From Cribrihabitans_A pelagius (GTDB taxonomy: Bacteria; Pseudomonadota; Alphaproteobacteria; Rhodobacterales; Rhodobacteraceae), in the NCBI RefSeq assembly GCF_048820915.1, contig NZ_JBMERR010000001.1, positions 186,001-250,000 of the forward strand: a stretch of DNA of 64,000 bases. Direction: 5' to 3'. The translations under genes were made by a program, and so were the position numbers. The notes beneath the pieces are model-generated. The model saw only the letters and a list, made by a program, of their open reading frames with translations, was not told where the DNA came from and made no database searches. Shown piece after piece: positions 7,752-15,872 of this stretch; the first letter of the stretch is position 1, and every line of letters starts with the position of its first letter.

Positions 7752-8149
7752 ATGATCAAGGGCAGCGCTGCTGCAAGGCTGTACAATTCGAACTTCTGGC
7801 CGAGCCGTCGCTGCTTGGCACCTGCCATTGCTCCCGCTGCCGCAAGGCAGGCGCCAGCAGCATCGTCTTCGTGAAGAAGGCAGACCTGAAATGGATCCAG
7901 GGCAAGGACCACGTTGCGCTCTACCAGCCGCCGCCGCCCTACAAATACGGCCGGTGTTTCTGCAGATTCTGCGGCAGCTCGCTGGGAGAGATCCTGTCGG
8001 AAGACGACAGCTTCCCAATCGCGGCAAACGCTCTGGACGGCGAGGCCGGGCTCAAGAACCAGTTTCACGAATTTACCGCGGAAAAACCCTCCTGGTACGA
8101 GATCTGCGACGCGGCCCCGCAGTCCGGCGGCGCACCGGCGCAAGGCTAG
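7752..8149 (+). pseudogene. GFA-family (CENP-V/Gfa-like zinc) protein with N-terminal frameshift
   Basis: The frame ending at 8149 encodes a GFA-type zinc protein: CHCSRCRKAG, then CRFCGSSLGE, with the usual KKADLKW strand. The natural start, ATGATCAAGGGCAGC (7752-7766, behind GGGAGG), is in another frame. Inserting one base after 7766 would join it to the next codons and give the family's MIKGSCCC N-terminus, so one base appears lost between 7766 and 7769. As it stands translation from the good start fails after a few codons; an in-frame ATG at 7667 has no clear ribosome site. It could be a recent mutation or a sequencing error. GFA proteins are related to glutathione-dependent formaldehyde-activating enzyme; sitting next to a formaldehyde-releasing demethylase is suggestive only. 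Confidence 0.75.
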
Positions 8150-8269
8150 CGCGCAGGCCTGAAGAATTGGCCCGATTATCCGGCCTGACGCAGTGCCTGG
8201 ACCCAGCCGCCTGACAGCTGCACAGGGCGGGTGTCCCGGGGCAGACCCCAGGCGGGGCACCGGGCCGGC

Positions 8270-9847
8270 TCAGTCGCCAAACAGCCCCGGCGCCTGCACG
8301 ACGGCCAGCGCCCGCTCCAGGGGCAGCCCCAGGAAGGCCGCCAGCTGGCTTGCGTTCTCCTCCGCACTGCCGCCATCGCGTATCCGGTAGAGGCTTGCAA
8401 ACCCCGCCTCTTCGATCTGCGCGGCCTCATGCAGGATATCGTTGCGGATCGCCGGCAACAGCCGTTCCAGCGCCGCGGCCGGGGTTTGCTCCCCGGCCAG
8501 CCCGACCCGCCGGGCATGGCCTTCCAGATAGGCGTCCGTGAAGCTGCACTCGATATGCAGAAGCCGCACCTTGGCCCGGTCCGAGGTGAAGTCCCGCATC
8601 AGCTCCATGCCGGAGGGGTCGAGGCAGAGGATCAGCCGCCGGTCTCCGAAATAATCAAACAGCATCCGCACCAGCGCCCGCCGGTGCCGGGTGCGCTTCT
8701 CCAGCGCCCCCTCGATGCCGCCCAGATTGGGCAGCGGCGTGTCTTCCTCGTCAAACAGGTACTCGATGGCGGGCGTCTCCGTCTCATGGCGCAACTGCGC
8801 CAGAAGCCGCTTCGCCACATGCCATTTCTTGCAGACCACCAGCAGCAGCTCGCGGTCATGGCCCAGCGTGCTTTCGGCTTCCCAGAACCGCGGCGCAAAC
8901 CGGCGCCCGCGGCGGCCGCGCTGCACCAGGAACTCATAAAGCGCGCGCCCCTCGTCCGAAATCGGGAACGCAACCCCTTCCGCCGCATAAAGCGCCCCCA
9001 GCCGCGCCTTGAGATCCTGCGCCTCCGGGCTGATCTTGCGGGCAAAGAGGAAGTCCTGGCTCAAGAGCAGGTCGTAATGGTCGTTGTAGAAGGTCACCGG
9101 CATCCCGTAGTCGCTGAACATCAGGAAGGTGAGGGTGCGGCTCTCAATCTCCTCCTCCGCCACCAGGTGGCGCGCCAGCGTCTGAAAGAAGGTCTCGTCC
9201 GGGATCCAGGTGGTGCGGAAAAAGCGCGTCACATCCGGGCGCTGCTGGAGGAAGGCGAGGATGCGCTCCACCGTGCGCCGCCTGAGGCACCACCACTGGC
9301 TGCCGATCTGCATCCGCAGATCTTCGGGAATGCGCCGCTTCAGCCCCAGCCGCCTCTGCAAGGCGTGGCTCGCGTAGAACAGCCGCTTGTTCTTGCGCTC
9401 GTTGAAGACATGCCGGTAGATCAGCCGGTCCTTGCGCATGCCGGTCTTGATCCAGCCGCTTTCGAAGAAATCGACGCTCTCGATGAAGTCGCAGTCACGG
9501 GCGTCCAGCAGCCGGTGGGCGTATTCGGCGGTCTTGATCGCCATGCAGTCGCCCGACAGCAAATAGAAGTGGCTCGCGTCCGGGAAGGCGTCGGCTGCGG
9601 CCTCCAGCGTCAGCAGCGTCGCCTCCACCAGCGACCACTCACCCCAGCCGCATTTGATGCGCCGCGGCGCGAAGGTGACGCCGGGGTTGCCGTCCAGCGC
9701 GGCGCGCAGCCTGCGGTAGTCGGCCCGGGGCGCGCGGCCGTCGAAATGGATTGCCACACGGTCGCCCGCCGCCGTCAGCTGTTCCGCCTGCTGCAGGATC
9801 GCGGCCGGGTCTTTGTGGCACAGAAGGATATACGCAATCTTAGCCAT
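8270..9847 (-). CDS. GT14-like (core-2 type) glycosyltransferase with C-terminal extension (525 aa)
   Basis: The N-terminus MAKIAYILLCHKDP and the following IHFDGRAP, GWGEWSLVEATL, SHFYLLSGDC and QWWCLRR motifs are those of beta-1,6-N-acetylglucosaminyltransferase-like GT14 enzymes. After about 270 residues comes a second region of about 250 residues; I believe this matches the DUF5928-type extension seen in Rhodobacteraceae. There is no signal peptide, so it probably acts on the cytoplasmic side in building a surface glycan. The ATG at 9847 was chosen because it opens the first strand of the fold; the in-frame start 52 codons upstream has no family match. It is divergent from a sulfotransferase gene 94 bases away. 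Confidence 0.75.
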   Translation of the reverse strand: MAKIAYILLCHKDPAAILQQAEQLTAAGDRVAIHFDGRAPRADYRRLRAALDGNPGVTFAPRRIKCGWGEWSLVEATLLTLEAAADAFPDASHFYLLSGDCMAIKTAEYAHRLLDARDCDFIESVDFFESGWIKTGMRKDRLIYRHVFNERKNKRLFYASHALQRRLGLKRRIPEDLRMQIGSQWWCLRRRTVERILAFLQQRPDVTRFFRTTWIPDETFFQTLARHLVAEEEIESRTLTFLMFSDYGMPVTFYNDHYDLLLSQDFLFARKISPEAQDLKARLGALYAAEGVAFPISDEGRALYEFLVQRGRRGRRFAPRFWEAESTLGHDRELLLVVCKKWHVAKRLLAQLRHETETPAIEYLFDEEDTPLPNLGGIEGALEKRTRHRRALVRMLFDYFGDRRLILCLDPSGMELMRDFTSDRAKVRLLHIECSFTDAYLEGHARRVGLAGEQTPAAALERLLPAIRNDILHEAAQIEEAGFASLYRIRDGGSAEENASQLAAFLGLPLERALAVVQAPGLFGD

Positions 9848-9941
9848 TTCTGCGGAATAACTGCCTCGGCCTGCCTGGTTTCCGCCCTTGATACGGGCGG
9901 GGGCCGGGCGAATAAACCGGATTGTTTCCGGCGTGCGAAAG

Positions 9942-10805
9942 ATGTCAACTACTGCGGCAGGCAGGACAAAGGCGGAGCAGCGGCAGATGGGATTTCCCGG
10001 CACCTGGATGACAGAAAGCGAAAGCGTTCTCTATCGCGTGGTGCCGAAATGCGCCTGTTCGACCATCGGCCAGATCCTCTACTACTCCGATCACGGGCGC
10101 TTCTTCGAGGGCGACATCCACGATTCCACCGAAGGCCTGCACAAATGGGCGCAGGCGGAAAGCCAGCCGGCGATCAGCGCCGCCGTGCAAAAGGGCAGCA
10201 CTTATGCCTTCACCTGCGTGCGCAATCCCTATACCCGCATCCTCAGCTCCTTCTTCGACAAGATTTGCGGCATCCAGCGCAACGGGCGGCGCTACCGCGG
10301 CAACCTGGTGCCGGAGCTCGCCTATCGATACGGGGTCGAAGCCGGAGGCGAGGACGGCAAGCAGGCGTTCGACCAGATCGCAAGCTTCCGCCGCTTCCTG
10401 CTGTTCGCGCGCGACACCATCCGCTGGCGCCGCCCGATGGAACCCGACATCCACTGGTCCGCGGTCTCGGGCCATGTGTCGACCTTCATCCAGAATGGCG
10501 GCCGCTACGACCGGATCTTCTGGACCGAGGATTTTGCCGCCGGCATGCAAGGGGTGCTCGACGCGATCGAGACGCCGCACGCGGTGGACCTCGCCTCGAT
10601 CCCGCGCTTCAACGAAAGCGAAGGCCACGGCCCCAAGCGCGCCCACCCGGTCGAGGACTACTTCGACGACCTCTCGATGCATCTCGTCTACGAGATCTAC
10701 AAGCGCGATTTCGAGCTGTTCAAATACGACTTCGAAAACCCGGCCAACAAGATGCCGGTGGGCGAGATCGACCTCGACGAGGTGCACGCCAAGCTCGGCG
10801 GCTAA
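9942..10805 (+). CDS. Sulfotransferase family 2-type protein (287 aa)
   Basis: The PAPS-binding 5'-phosphosulfate loop is VPKCACSTIG (about residues 34-43) and the 3'-phosphate site is RNPYTRILSSFF (about 93-104). Both are hallmarks of carbohydrate-type sulfotransferases (Sulfotransfer_2). The ATG at 9942 was preferred to one 18 codons upstream because the added residues show no similarity and sit in the divergent promoter region. It probably sulfates a surface polysaccharide, in line with the divergent glycosyltransferase. No membrane anchor is visible, unlike eukaryotic relatives. Confidence 0.8.
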   Translation: MSTTAAGRTKAEQRQMGFPGTWMTESESVLYRVVPKCACSTIGQILYYSDHGRFFEGDIHDSTEGLHKWAQAESQPAISAAVQKGSTYAFTCVRNPYTRILSSFFDKICGIQRNGRRYRGNLVPELAYRYGVEAGGEDGKQAFDQIASFRRFLLFARDTIRWRRPMEPDIHWSAVSGHVSTFIQNGGRYDRIFWTEDFAAGMQGVLDAIETPHAVDLASIPRFNESEGHGPKRAHPVEDYFDDLSMHLVYEIYKRDFELFKYDFENPANKMPVGEIDLDEVHAKLGG

Positions 10806-11407
10806 GCCCGCTCCGCGGCTGAGGGGCAGGGGGGCAGGAGGCTCCCGCGCCTTCGCCGCTGCATCAAAGATGCAGCACGAAGCCTTGGGCCGGGCGCCGC
10901 TGGCGCGGCCCCGCGCCTGCCGCCCCCGGGCCAAGCGTCCTGGCAGGTATTATTCCGCCTTCGTGCACCGCATGCGGGAAGGCGCGCCAAACCTCTTGCC
11001 GCCGCCGTCTGCGGAAAGCCCCCCTCCAGCGGGTCCGGAATGAAGCGGACGGTATAGCTGGCGGTCAGATCTCTCTTGTACTTGCGCCAGAACTGACCGT
11101 CGCGGGTTTCCGTGACGGCCGCGGGGATGCCGGCAACTTTCCATTTCAGCCGGTACGTCCCATCGCGCTTTTTTCTTAACTTCGCGGCTTTGCGTCCCTT
11201 GCAGACGTGCTGCGTCACCCGGTCATGGGCGGAACCTGCCCCGTTCTCCGCGCCGGTGACGAACCCATCCGCCCGGGAGGTGAATTCACGGTCAGCAGGG
11301 CGCCGGGAGGAGGTGCTGCCGTTATGGGGGCAGGCGTATTTTTCGGTGGCGGCAGTTGCTGGGGCCGGAGCTGCGAGGAAAATGAGCGCGGCAATGGATC
11401 TAAGCAT
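10802..11407 (-). CDS. Small secreted protein, 3' end doubtful
   Basis: From the ATG at 11407 the product starts MLRSIAALIFLAAPAPATAA, a clear signal peptide, followed by a domain with two Cys and a basic stretch (CKGRKAAKLRKKRDGTYRLKW at lower length) typical of small periplasmic proteins. The family is not recognised. The final 60 or so residues are Arg/Ala/Pro-rich and run into repeat DNA. Another minus-strand frame through the same bases ends at 10950 with RFGAPSRMRCTKAE, so a frameshift near 11020 may have displaced the original C-terminus. An additional 32 codons upstream of 11407 are open but lack a signal-like start. Confidence 0.5.
   Translation of the reverse strand: MLRSIAALIFLAAPAPATAATEKYACPHNGSTSSRRPADREFTSRADGFVTGAENGAGSAHDRVTQHVCKGRKAAKLRKKRDGTYRLKWKVAGIPAAVTETRDGQFWRKYKRDLTASYTVRFIPDPLEGGFPQTAAARGLARLPACGARRRNNTCQDAWPGGGRRGAAPAAPGPRLRAASLMQRRRRGSLLPPCPSAAERA
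10821..10935. repeat. GC-rich hairpin repeat, family 2 (copy 1)
   Basis: After the sulfotransferase stop comes GGCTCCCGCGCC, a CTGCATC-AAA-GATGCAG hairpin (10859-10875), and the core CTTGGGCCGGGCGCCGCTGG. The same core recurs near 25096, 41740, 48470 and 54930. It overlaps the frayed 3' end of the open frame on the minus strand. Confidence 0.55.
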
Positions 11408-11812
11408 GTTTTCCCAATATTTCCCCAGCGGCAATTGGCTTCGGCCGATCCGCCGGACGGAGTGTTTCAAGCCGTTTGCGCGGGCATCTGATCCGTGCTC
11501 CAAAGAAAACGCATTGGCCTTTTCCCGGGCGGCTCAGCCCCGCTCCCGATGCAGCCCCCAGGCCGCACTTTCTGACCTCAAATACCCCCGCCGGAGGCCC
11601 GCCGTGCGCCAGCACGGCGCCCTGCCCGACACCGCCAAGCGCACGGGCGGCCGCGCTGGGCTGATGCAAGAGATTTGTCGGCAAGCGGTTCAAGGCCAGG
11701 TCTGCCCTGAACGCGCCTCAGCCATTGCGGGACGCCCGAGACCGCCTCAAGGGCAGGCGGCTGCGCCGCCGCGCGAAGGCGCAGCCCTTGACCCGGCCTC
11801 AGGCGCGGGAGC
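11408..11812. repeat. Intergenic region with two repeat motifs
   Basis: This gap holds the upstream region of the secreted-protein gene, one copy of the ACTTTCTGACC-CAAATACCCC motif (11567-11589; others at 35847 and 60822), and a structured repeat. In the latter TCAAGGGC (11747-11754) pairs with GCCCTTGA (11784-11791) around GGCGGCTGCGCCGCC. The same core occurs at 55058-55127. No gene is visible. Confidence 0.5.
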
Positions 11813-11848
11813 CAAAAGAAAACCCGCCGCGGTTGGGGCGGCGGGTTT
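11813..11848 (-). terminator. Intrinsic terminator of ilvD
   Basis: Read on the minus strand, AAACCCGCCG (11848-11839) pairs with CGGCGGGTTT (11829-11820) and is followed by TTCTTTTGG. It lies 25 bases after the ilvD stop. Confidence 0.8.
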
Positions 11849-11872
11849 GATGTGTTTAGTGACCGGATTGCC

Positions 11873-13717
11873 TCAGTCTTCGCCGGGCAGCGCGCGCACG
11901 GCGCCCTTGGCGGCGGAGGTGGCGAGCAGCGCATAGGCCTTCAGCGCCTTGGAAACCTTGCGCTTGCGCGGCTCGGCCGGCTTCCAGCCTTTGGCGTCCT
12001 GCTCCTCGCGGCGCGCGGCCAGTTCCTCGTCCGCGACCGCCAGGTGGATGGTGCGGTTGGGGATGTCGATTTCGATGGTGTCTCCCGGACGCACCAGGCC
12101 GATCTCGCCGCCTTCGGCTGCTTCAGGCGAGACATGGCCGATCGACAGGCCGGAAGTGCCGCCGGAGAAGCGCCCGTCGGTCAACAGCGCACAGGCTTTA
12201 CCCAGGCCCTTCGACTTCAGGTAGGAGGTCGGGTAGAGCATCTCCTGCATGCCGGGTCCGCCGCGCGGGCCTTCGTAGCGGATCACCACCACGTCGCCTG
12301 CCTCGACCTTGCCGGTCAGGATGTCGTTCACCGCCTGGTCCTGGCTTTCGCAGACATAGGCGGAGCCGGTGAATTTCAGGATGTGCTCATCGACGCCCGC
12401 GGTCTTCACGATGCAGCCTTCCCGGGCAATGTTGCCGAACAGCACCGCAAGGCCGCCGTCCTGGCTGAAAGCGTGTTCCTTGGCGCGGATCACGCCGTTT
12501 TCGCGGTCGGTGTCCAGTTCCTTGTAGCGGTTGGCCTGGGAAAACGCCTGGGTGGTGCGGACGCCGCCGGGGGCGGCTTTGAACAGCGCCTCGGCCGCGG
12601 GGTTTTCAGCCACCTTGATGTCCCACTTGGCAATTGCCTCGCCCATGGTCGCGGTGTGCACGGTGTGGCAGTCCTCGTGCAGCAGCCCTGCGCGGCTCAG
12701 CTCGCCCAGGATCGAGAAAATGCCGCCCGCGCGGTGCACGTCTTCCATGTGGACGTTGTGGATGTTGGGCGCGACCTTGCACAGGCACGGCACCCGGCGG
12801 CTGAGCCGGTCCATGTCGGACATGGTGAAGTCCACTTCACCCTCATTGGCAATGGCCAGCAGGTGCAGAACGGTGTTGGTGGAACCGCCCATGGCGATAT
12901 CAAGGCTCATCGCGTTCTCGAAGGCCTCAAACGTGGCGATTTCGCGCGGCAGAAAGCCTTTCTCCTCGTCCTGGTAGTGGCGCTTGGTGATCTCGACGAT
13001 CTTGCGGCCGGCTTCCAGGAACAGGTGCTTGCGGTCGGCGTGGGTGGCCAGGGTCGAGCCGTTGCCCGGCAGCGCCAGCCCCAGCGCCTCGGCCAGGCAA
13101 TTCATCGAGTTCGCAGTGAACATGCCGGAGCACGACCCGCAGGTGGGGCAGGCGTTTTCCTCGATGTGCTTGACCTGCTCGTCGGTGAAGTGATCGTCCG
13201 CCGCGGCCACCATGGCGTCCACCAGGTCGATCTTCTTCATGTCGAGATCGGCAATATCGATCTTGCCCGCTTCCATCGGCCCGCCGGAGACAAAGATCGC
13301 CGGGATGTTGAGGCGCATGGCGGCCATCAGCATGCCGGGGGTGATCTTGTCGCAGTTGGAGATGCAGACCATGGCGTCGGCGCAATGGGCATTGACCATG
13401 TATTCGACCGAGTCCGCGATCACCTCGCGCGAGGGCAGCGAGTAGAGCATGCCGTCATGGCCCATGGCGATGCCGTCATCCACCGCGATGGTGTTGAACT
13501 CCTTGGCGACGCCGCCGGCCGCCTCGACCTCGCGGGCCACCATTTGGCCCAGGTCCTTCAGGTGCACGTGGCCGGGCACGAACTGGGTAAACGAGTTGAC
13601 GATGGCGATGATCGGCTTGCCGAAGTCATCGTCCTTCATGCCGGTCGCGCGCCACAATCCGCGCGCGCCCGCCATGTTGCGGCCATGGGTGGAGGTTCTG
13701 GATCGGTACATCGGCAT
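11873..13717 (-). CDS. ilvD: Dihydroxy-acid dehydratase
   Basis: IlvD dehydrates 2,3-dihydroxy-3-methylbutanoate (and the valerate homologue) to the 2-keto acids in valine and isoleucine synthesis. The protein has 614 residues, the E. coli length. Fe-S ligand motifs are CISNCDKITPG (C118, C122) and CPTCGSCSGMF (C190, C193, C196); GRFSGGTSG and PGMQEML occur in the C-terminal half as expected. The ATG at 13717 (MPMYRSRTSTHGRNMAGAR) was chosen over one 12 codons upstream because AAGGGA lies just before it and family members start here. It is a single gene with its own terminator. Cytoplasmic. Confidence 0.95.
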   Translation of the reverse strand: MPMYRSRTSTHGRNMAGARGLWRATGMKDDDFGKPIIAIVNSFTQFVPGHVHLKDLGQMVAREVEAAGGVAKEFNTIAVDDGIAMGHDGMLYSLPSREVIADSVEYMVNAHCADAMVCISNCDKITPGMLMAAMRLNIPAIFVSGGPMEAGKIDIADLDMKKIDLVDAMVAAADDHFTDEQVKHIEENACPTCGSCSGMFTANSMNCLAEALGLALPGNGSTLATHADRKHLFLEAGRKIVEITKRHYQDEEKGFLPREIATFEAFENAMSLDIAMGGSTNTVLHLLAIANEGEVDFTMSDMDRLSRRVPCLCKVAPNIHNVHMEDVHRAGGIFSILGELSRAGLLHEDCHTVHTATMGEAIAKWDIKVAENPAAEALFKAAPGGVRTTQAFSQANRYKELDTDRENGVIRAKEHAFSQDGGLAVLFGNIAREGCIVKTAGVDEHILKFTGSAYVCESQDQAVNDILTGKVEAGDVVVIRYEGPRGGPGMQEMLYPTSYLKSKGLGKACALLTDGRFSGGTSGLSIGHVSPEAAEGGEIGLVRPGDTIEIDIPNRTIHLAVADEELAARREEQDAKGWKPAEPRKRKVSKALKAYALLATSAAKGAVRALPGED

Positions 13718-13879
13718 GGTGCTGGTTCCCTTGTCTTTGCCCCTCAGGGACACGATTTGCGCAATAAAGGCAACACATCGGGACCGGGTTTATACGGTTT
13801 CTTTCAAAATGGCGATGGCAGAGAGACTTGCAAGGCGCTCCGCGCCGTTTCCGCCCCGTGAGAAGGGCGGGAAGGCGGC

Positions 13880-15073
13880 TCAGGCGGGGCGGCGCTGCTG
13901 CGATACGGCGGCAGGCTGCGGCCGGGCCAGCAGGTGATTCACCAATAGCCCCAGCACAAGCGCCCAGAACGGCGCGCCGATCCCCCAGAAGCCGATGCCC
14001 GACACCGTGACCATGAAAGTAACCAGCGCTGCCTCGCGCCCGCGCGCCTCCGCCAGCGCCGCCGACAGGCTGTTCGCGATTGTCGGCAGCAGCGCCAGCC
14101 CCGCCACCGTGGCGATCAGCGCGCCGGGAGCAATCAGGAACAGCCCGATCACCGCCGCCCCGCCCAGCCCCGCGCCGATATAAACCAGCCCCGTCATCAC
14201 CCCGGCCAGGTAGCGGGTCGCGGGGTTCTCGTCCGCTTCCGGTCCCGCACAGATCGCGGCGGTGATGGCGGCGAGGTTGAAGGCAAAGCCGCCGAAGGGC
14301 GCCAGCAGCAGGGACGCGAGACCGGTCACCGTGAGGCTGGCCGAAACCGGCGGCACGTAACCCGAGGCCTTCAGCGCCACCACGCCCGGCATGTTCTGCG
14401 AACTCATCGTCACCACGTAAAGCGGCAGGCCGATGCCGATCAGCACCGGCAGGGAGAACGCAGGCGCCACGAACTCCGGCCGCGCCAGGCTCAGCGCCAG
14501 CCCCCCGGTGCTGCCAAAACCGCCGGTGGCCGCAGTCCAGAGGCAGCCCGCCAGCAGCACCGCCGGGATGGCATAGCGCGGAAACCACAGCCGCCCGGCG
14601 AGGAAGGTGAAGCCCATAACCGCCACCAATACCGTTTCGCTCTCCAGTGCGGCAAAGGCGGAGAGCCCGAACTGGAACAGGATGCCCGCCAGCATCGCGC
14701 TGGCCAGGCTGTCCGGGATCAGCCGCGCCAGCCCGGCAAACCAGCCGGTGAGCCCGGTCAGGGTGAGCAGCAGCGCGCAAAGCAGGAAGGCCCCCACCGC
14801 CTCCGCCATCGGCACGCCCGCAAGGCTCCCCGCCAGCAGCGCAGCACCCGGCGTCGACCAGGCGGTGAGGATCGGCATCCGGAACGCCAGCGACAGCCCC
14901 AGTGTCGTTACCCCCATGCCCAGACCCAGCGCCAGCATCCAGCTGTTTGCCTGCGCCTGCGTCGCCCCCGCCGCCTCGATCGCCTGGAAGATTATCGCGG
15001 CCGAGCCGGTATAGCCCACCAGCACCGCCACCAGGCCGGAGACGGCATGGGAGAGTTTCACATCCTTCAGCAT
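13880..15073 (-). CDS. benE: BenE-family benzoate/H+ symporter-like transporter
   Basis: The 397 residues form 11-12 hydrophobic segments, starting with MLKDVKLSHAVSGLVAVLVGYTGS. The TAWSTPGAALL, QNMPGVVALKASGY and NLAAITAAICAG motifs are typical of BenE, which imports benzoate with protons. No benzoate-degrading genes are nearby, so the actual substrate may differ. It faces an XRE-cupin regulator gene; paired operator-like sequences sit between the two, so control by that regulator is likely. Inner membrane. Confidence 0.8.
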   Translation of the reverse strand: MLKDVKLSHAVSGLVAVLVGYTGSAAIIFQAIEAAGATQAQANSWMLALGLGMGVTTLGLSLAFRMPILTAWSTPGAALLAGSLAGVPMAEAVGAFLLCALLLTLTGLTGWFAGLARLIPDSLASAMLAGILFQFGLSAFAALESETVLVAVMGFTFLAGRLWFPRYAIPAVLLAGCLWTAATGGFGSTGGLALSLARPEFVAPAFSLPVLIGIGLPLYVVTMSSQNMPGVVALKASGYVPPVSASLTVTGLASLLLAPFGGFAFNLAAITAAICAGPEADENPATRYLAGVMTGLVYIGAGLGGAAVIGLFLIAPGALIATVAGLALLPTIANSLSAALAEARGREAALVTFMVTVSGIGFWGIGAPFWALVLGLLVNHLLARPQPAAVSQQRRPA

Positions 15074-15112
15074 CGCGGCTTTCCTTTCCCGGCCCGCGCG
15101 GTAGAGTGGCGA

Positions 15113-15157
15113 GCGCTATAACGTCCGCCGCATCCTAAGCTGCGTGCGTTATAGCGC
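15113..15157. promoter_or_regulatory. Paired operators between benE and its XRE regulator
   Basis: GCGCTATAACG (15113-15123) is repeated exactly as its reverse complement CGTTATAGCGC (15147-15157), 34 bases centre to centre. Each half is itself nearly palindromic (CGYTATARCG). The pair lies 40-84 bases from the benE start and 46-91 bases from the regulator start, as expected for a divergent control region. Confidence 0.7.
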
Positions 15158-15203
15158 ACAAGGGTTTTTGGCGTCCGGCGCGGGCCGGACTGGGGAGACA
15201 CAG

Positions 15204-15797
15204 GTGGCCGAAGAGAAAATCCGCATCAATCTGCGCAGCTTGCGCCAGGGCGCGGGTCTGAGTCTGGCGCAGGCGGCGGCCCGGACCGGGGTCAGCAAGG
15301 CGATGCTGGGCCAGATCGAGCGCGGCGAATCGAGCCCGACGCTGGCGACGCTGTGGAAGCTCGCCAAGGGCTTCCACCTGCCGCTCACCGCCTTCATCGA
15401 AGACCTGGTGCCCCCCGCCGAACAGCCGCCGCTTCCCCCCGGCGCTGGGACCGGGGACCGGCAGCCGCAGCTGGTGCAGTTCCCCGGCTCCATTGCCGTG
15501 CGCCCGGTCTTTGCCTTCGACCCCCGCCTGGGCTCGGAGAGCTTCGAAGTGACGCTTGCGCCGCAGCAGACCCACGTGTCGCAAGCGCACGACGGGGGTG
15601 TGGTGGAGGATGTCTTTGTCACCCTGGGCACGGCCGAGGTGCTCTCCGGCGGCATCTGGCAGCGGCTGGAAGCGGGGGAGGGGCTGCGCTTTGCCGCCGA
15701 CGCGGCGCATGGCTACCGCAATCCGGGCAACGCCCCCGCGCGCTTCCTGAACACGCTCTACTATCCGAAGGCTGCGCCGCTGGTCCCGCGCGGCTGA
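15204..15797 (+). CDS. XRE-family transcriptional regulator with cupin sensor domain
   Basis: This 197-residue protein is read from a GTG behind GGGGAGA. Residues 8-62 are a helix-turn-helix (NLRSLRQGAGLSLAQAAARTGVSK, then QIERGESSPTLATLWKLAKG), and residues 110-190 are a small beta-rich cupin likely to bind an effector. Such XRE-cupin regulators control neighbouring catabolic or transport genes. Here the natural targets are the divergent benE gene, itself, and perhaps the exporter gene 75 bases downstream. Confidence 0.88.
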   Translation: MAEEKIRINLRSLRQGAGLSLAQAAARTGVSKAMLGQIERGESSPTLATLWKLAKGFHLPLTAFIEDLVPPAEQPPLPPGAGTGDRQPQLVQFPGSIAVRPVFAFDPRLGSESFEVTLAPQQTHVSQAHDGGVVEDVFVTLGTAEVLSGGIWQRLEAGEGLRFAADAAHGYRNPGNAPARFLNTLYYPKAAPLVPRG

Positions 15798-15872
15798 CCG
15801 ATTTCGATTGCGGCGGGGCAGGGCCGGGCCTACCACTTGCGCCATTGGTTCAAGGAATTGAAGGGACGCGGC

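Noticed and set aside
11852..13861. 669-residue frame antisense to ilvD
   Set aside because: IlvD motifs and terminator lie on the minus strand; the plus frame has no similarity.
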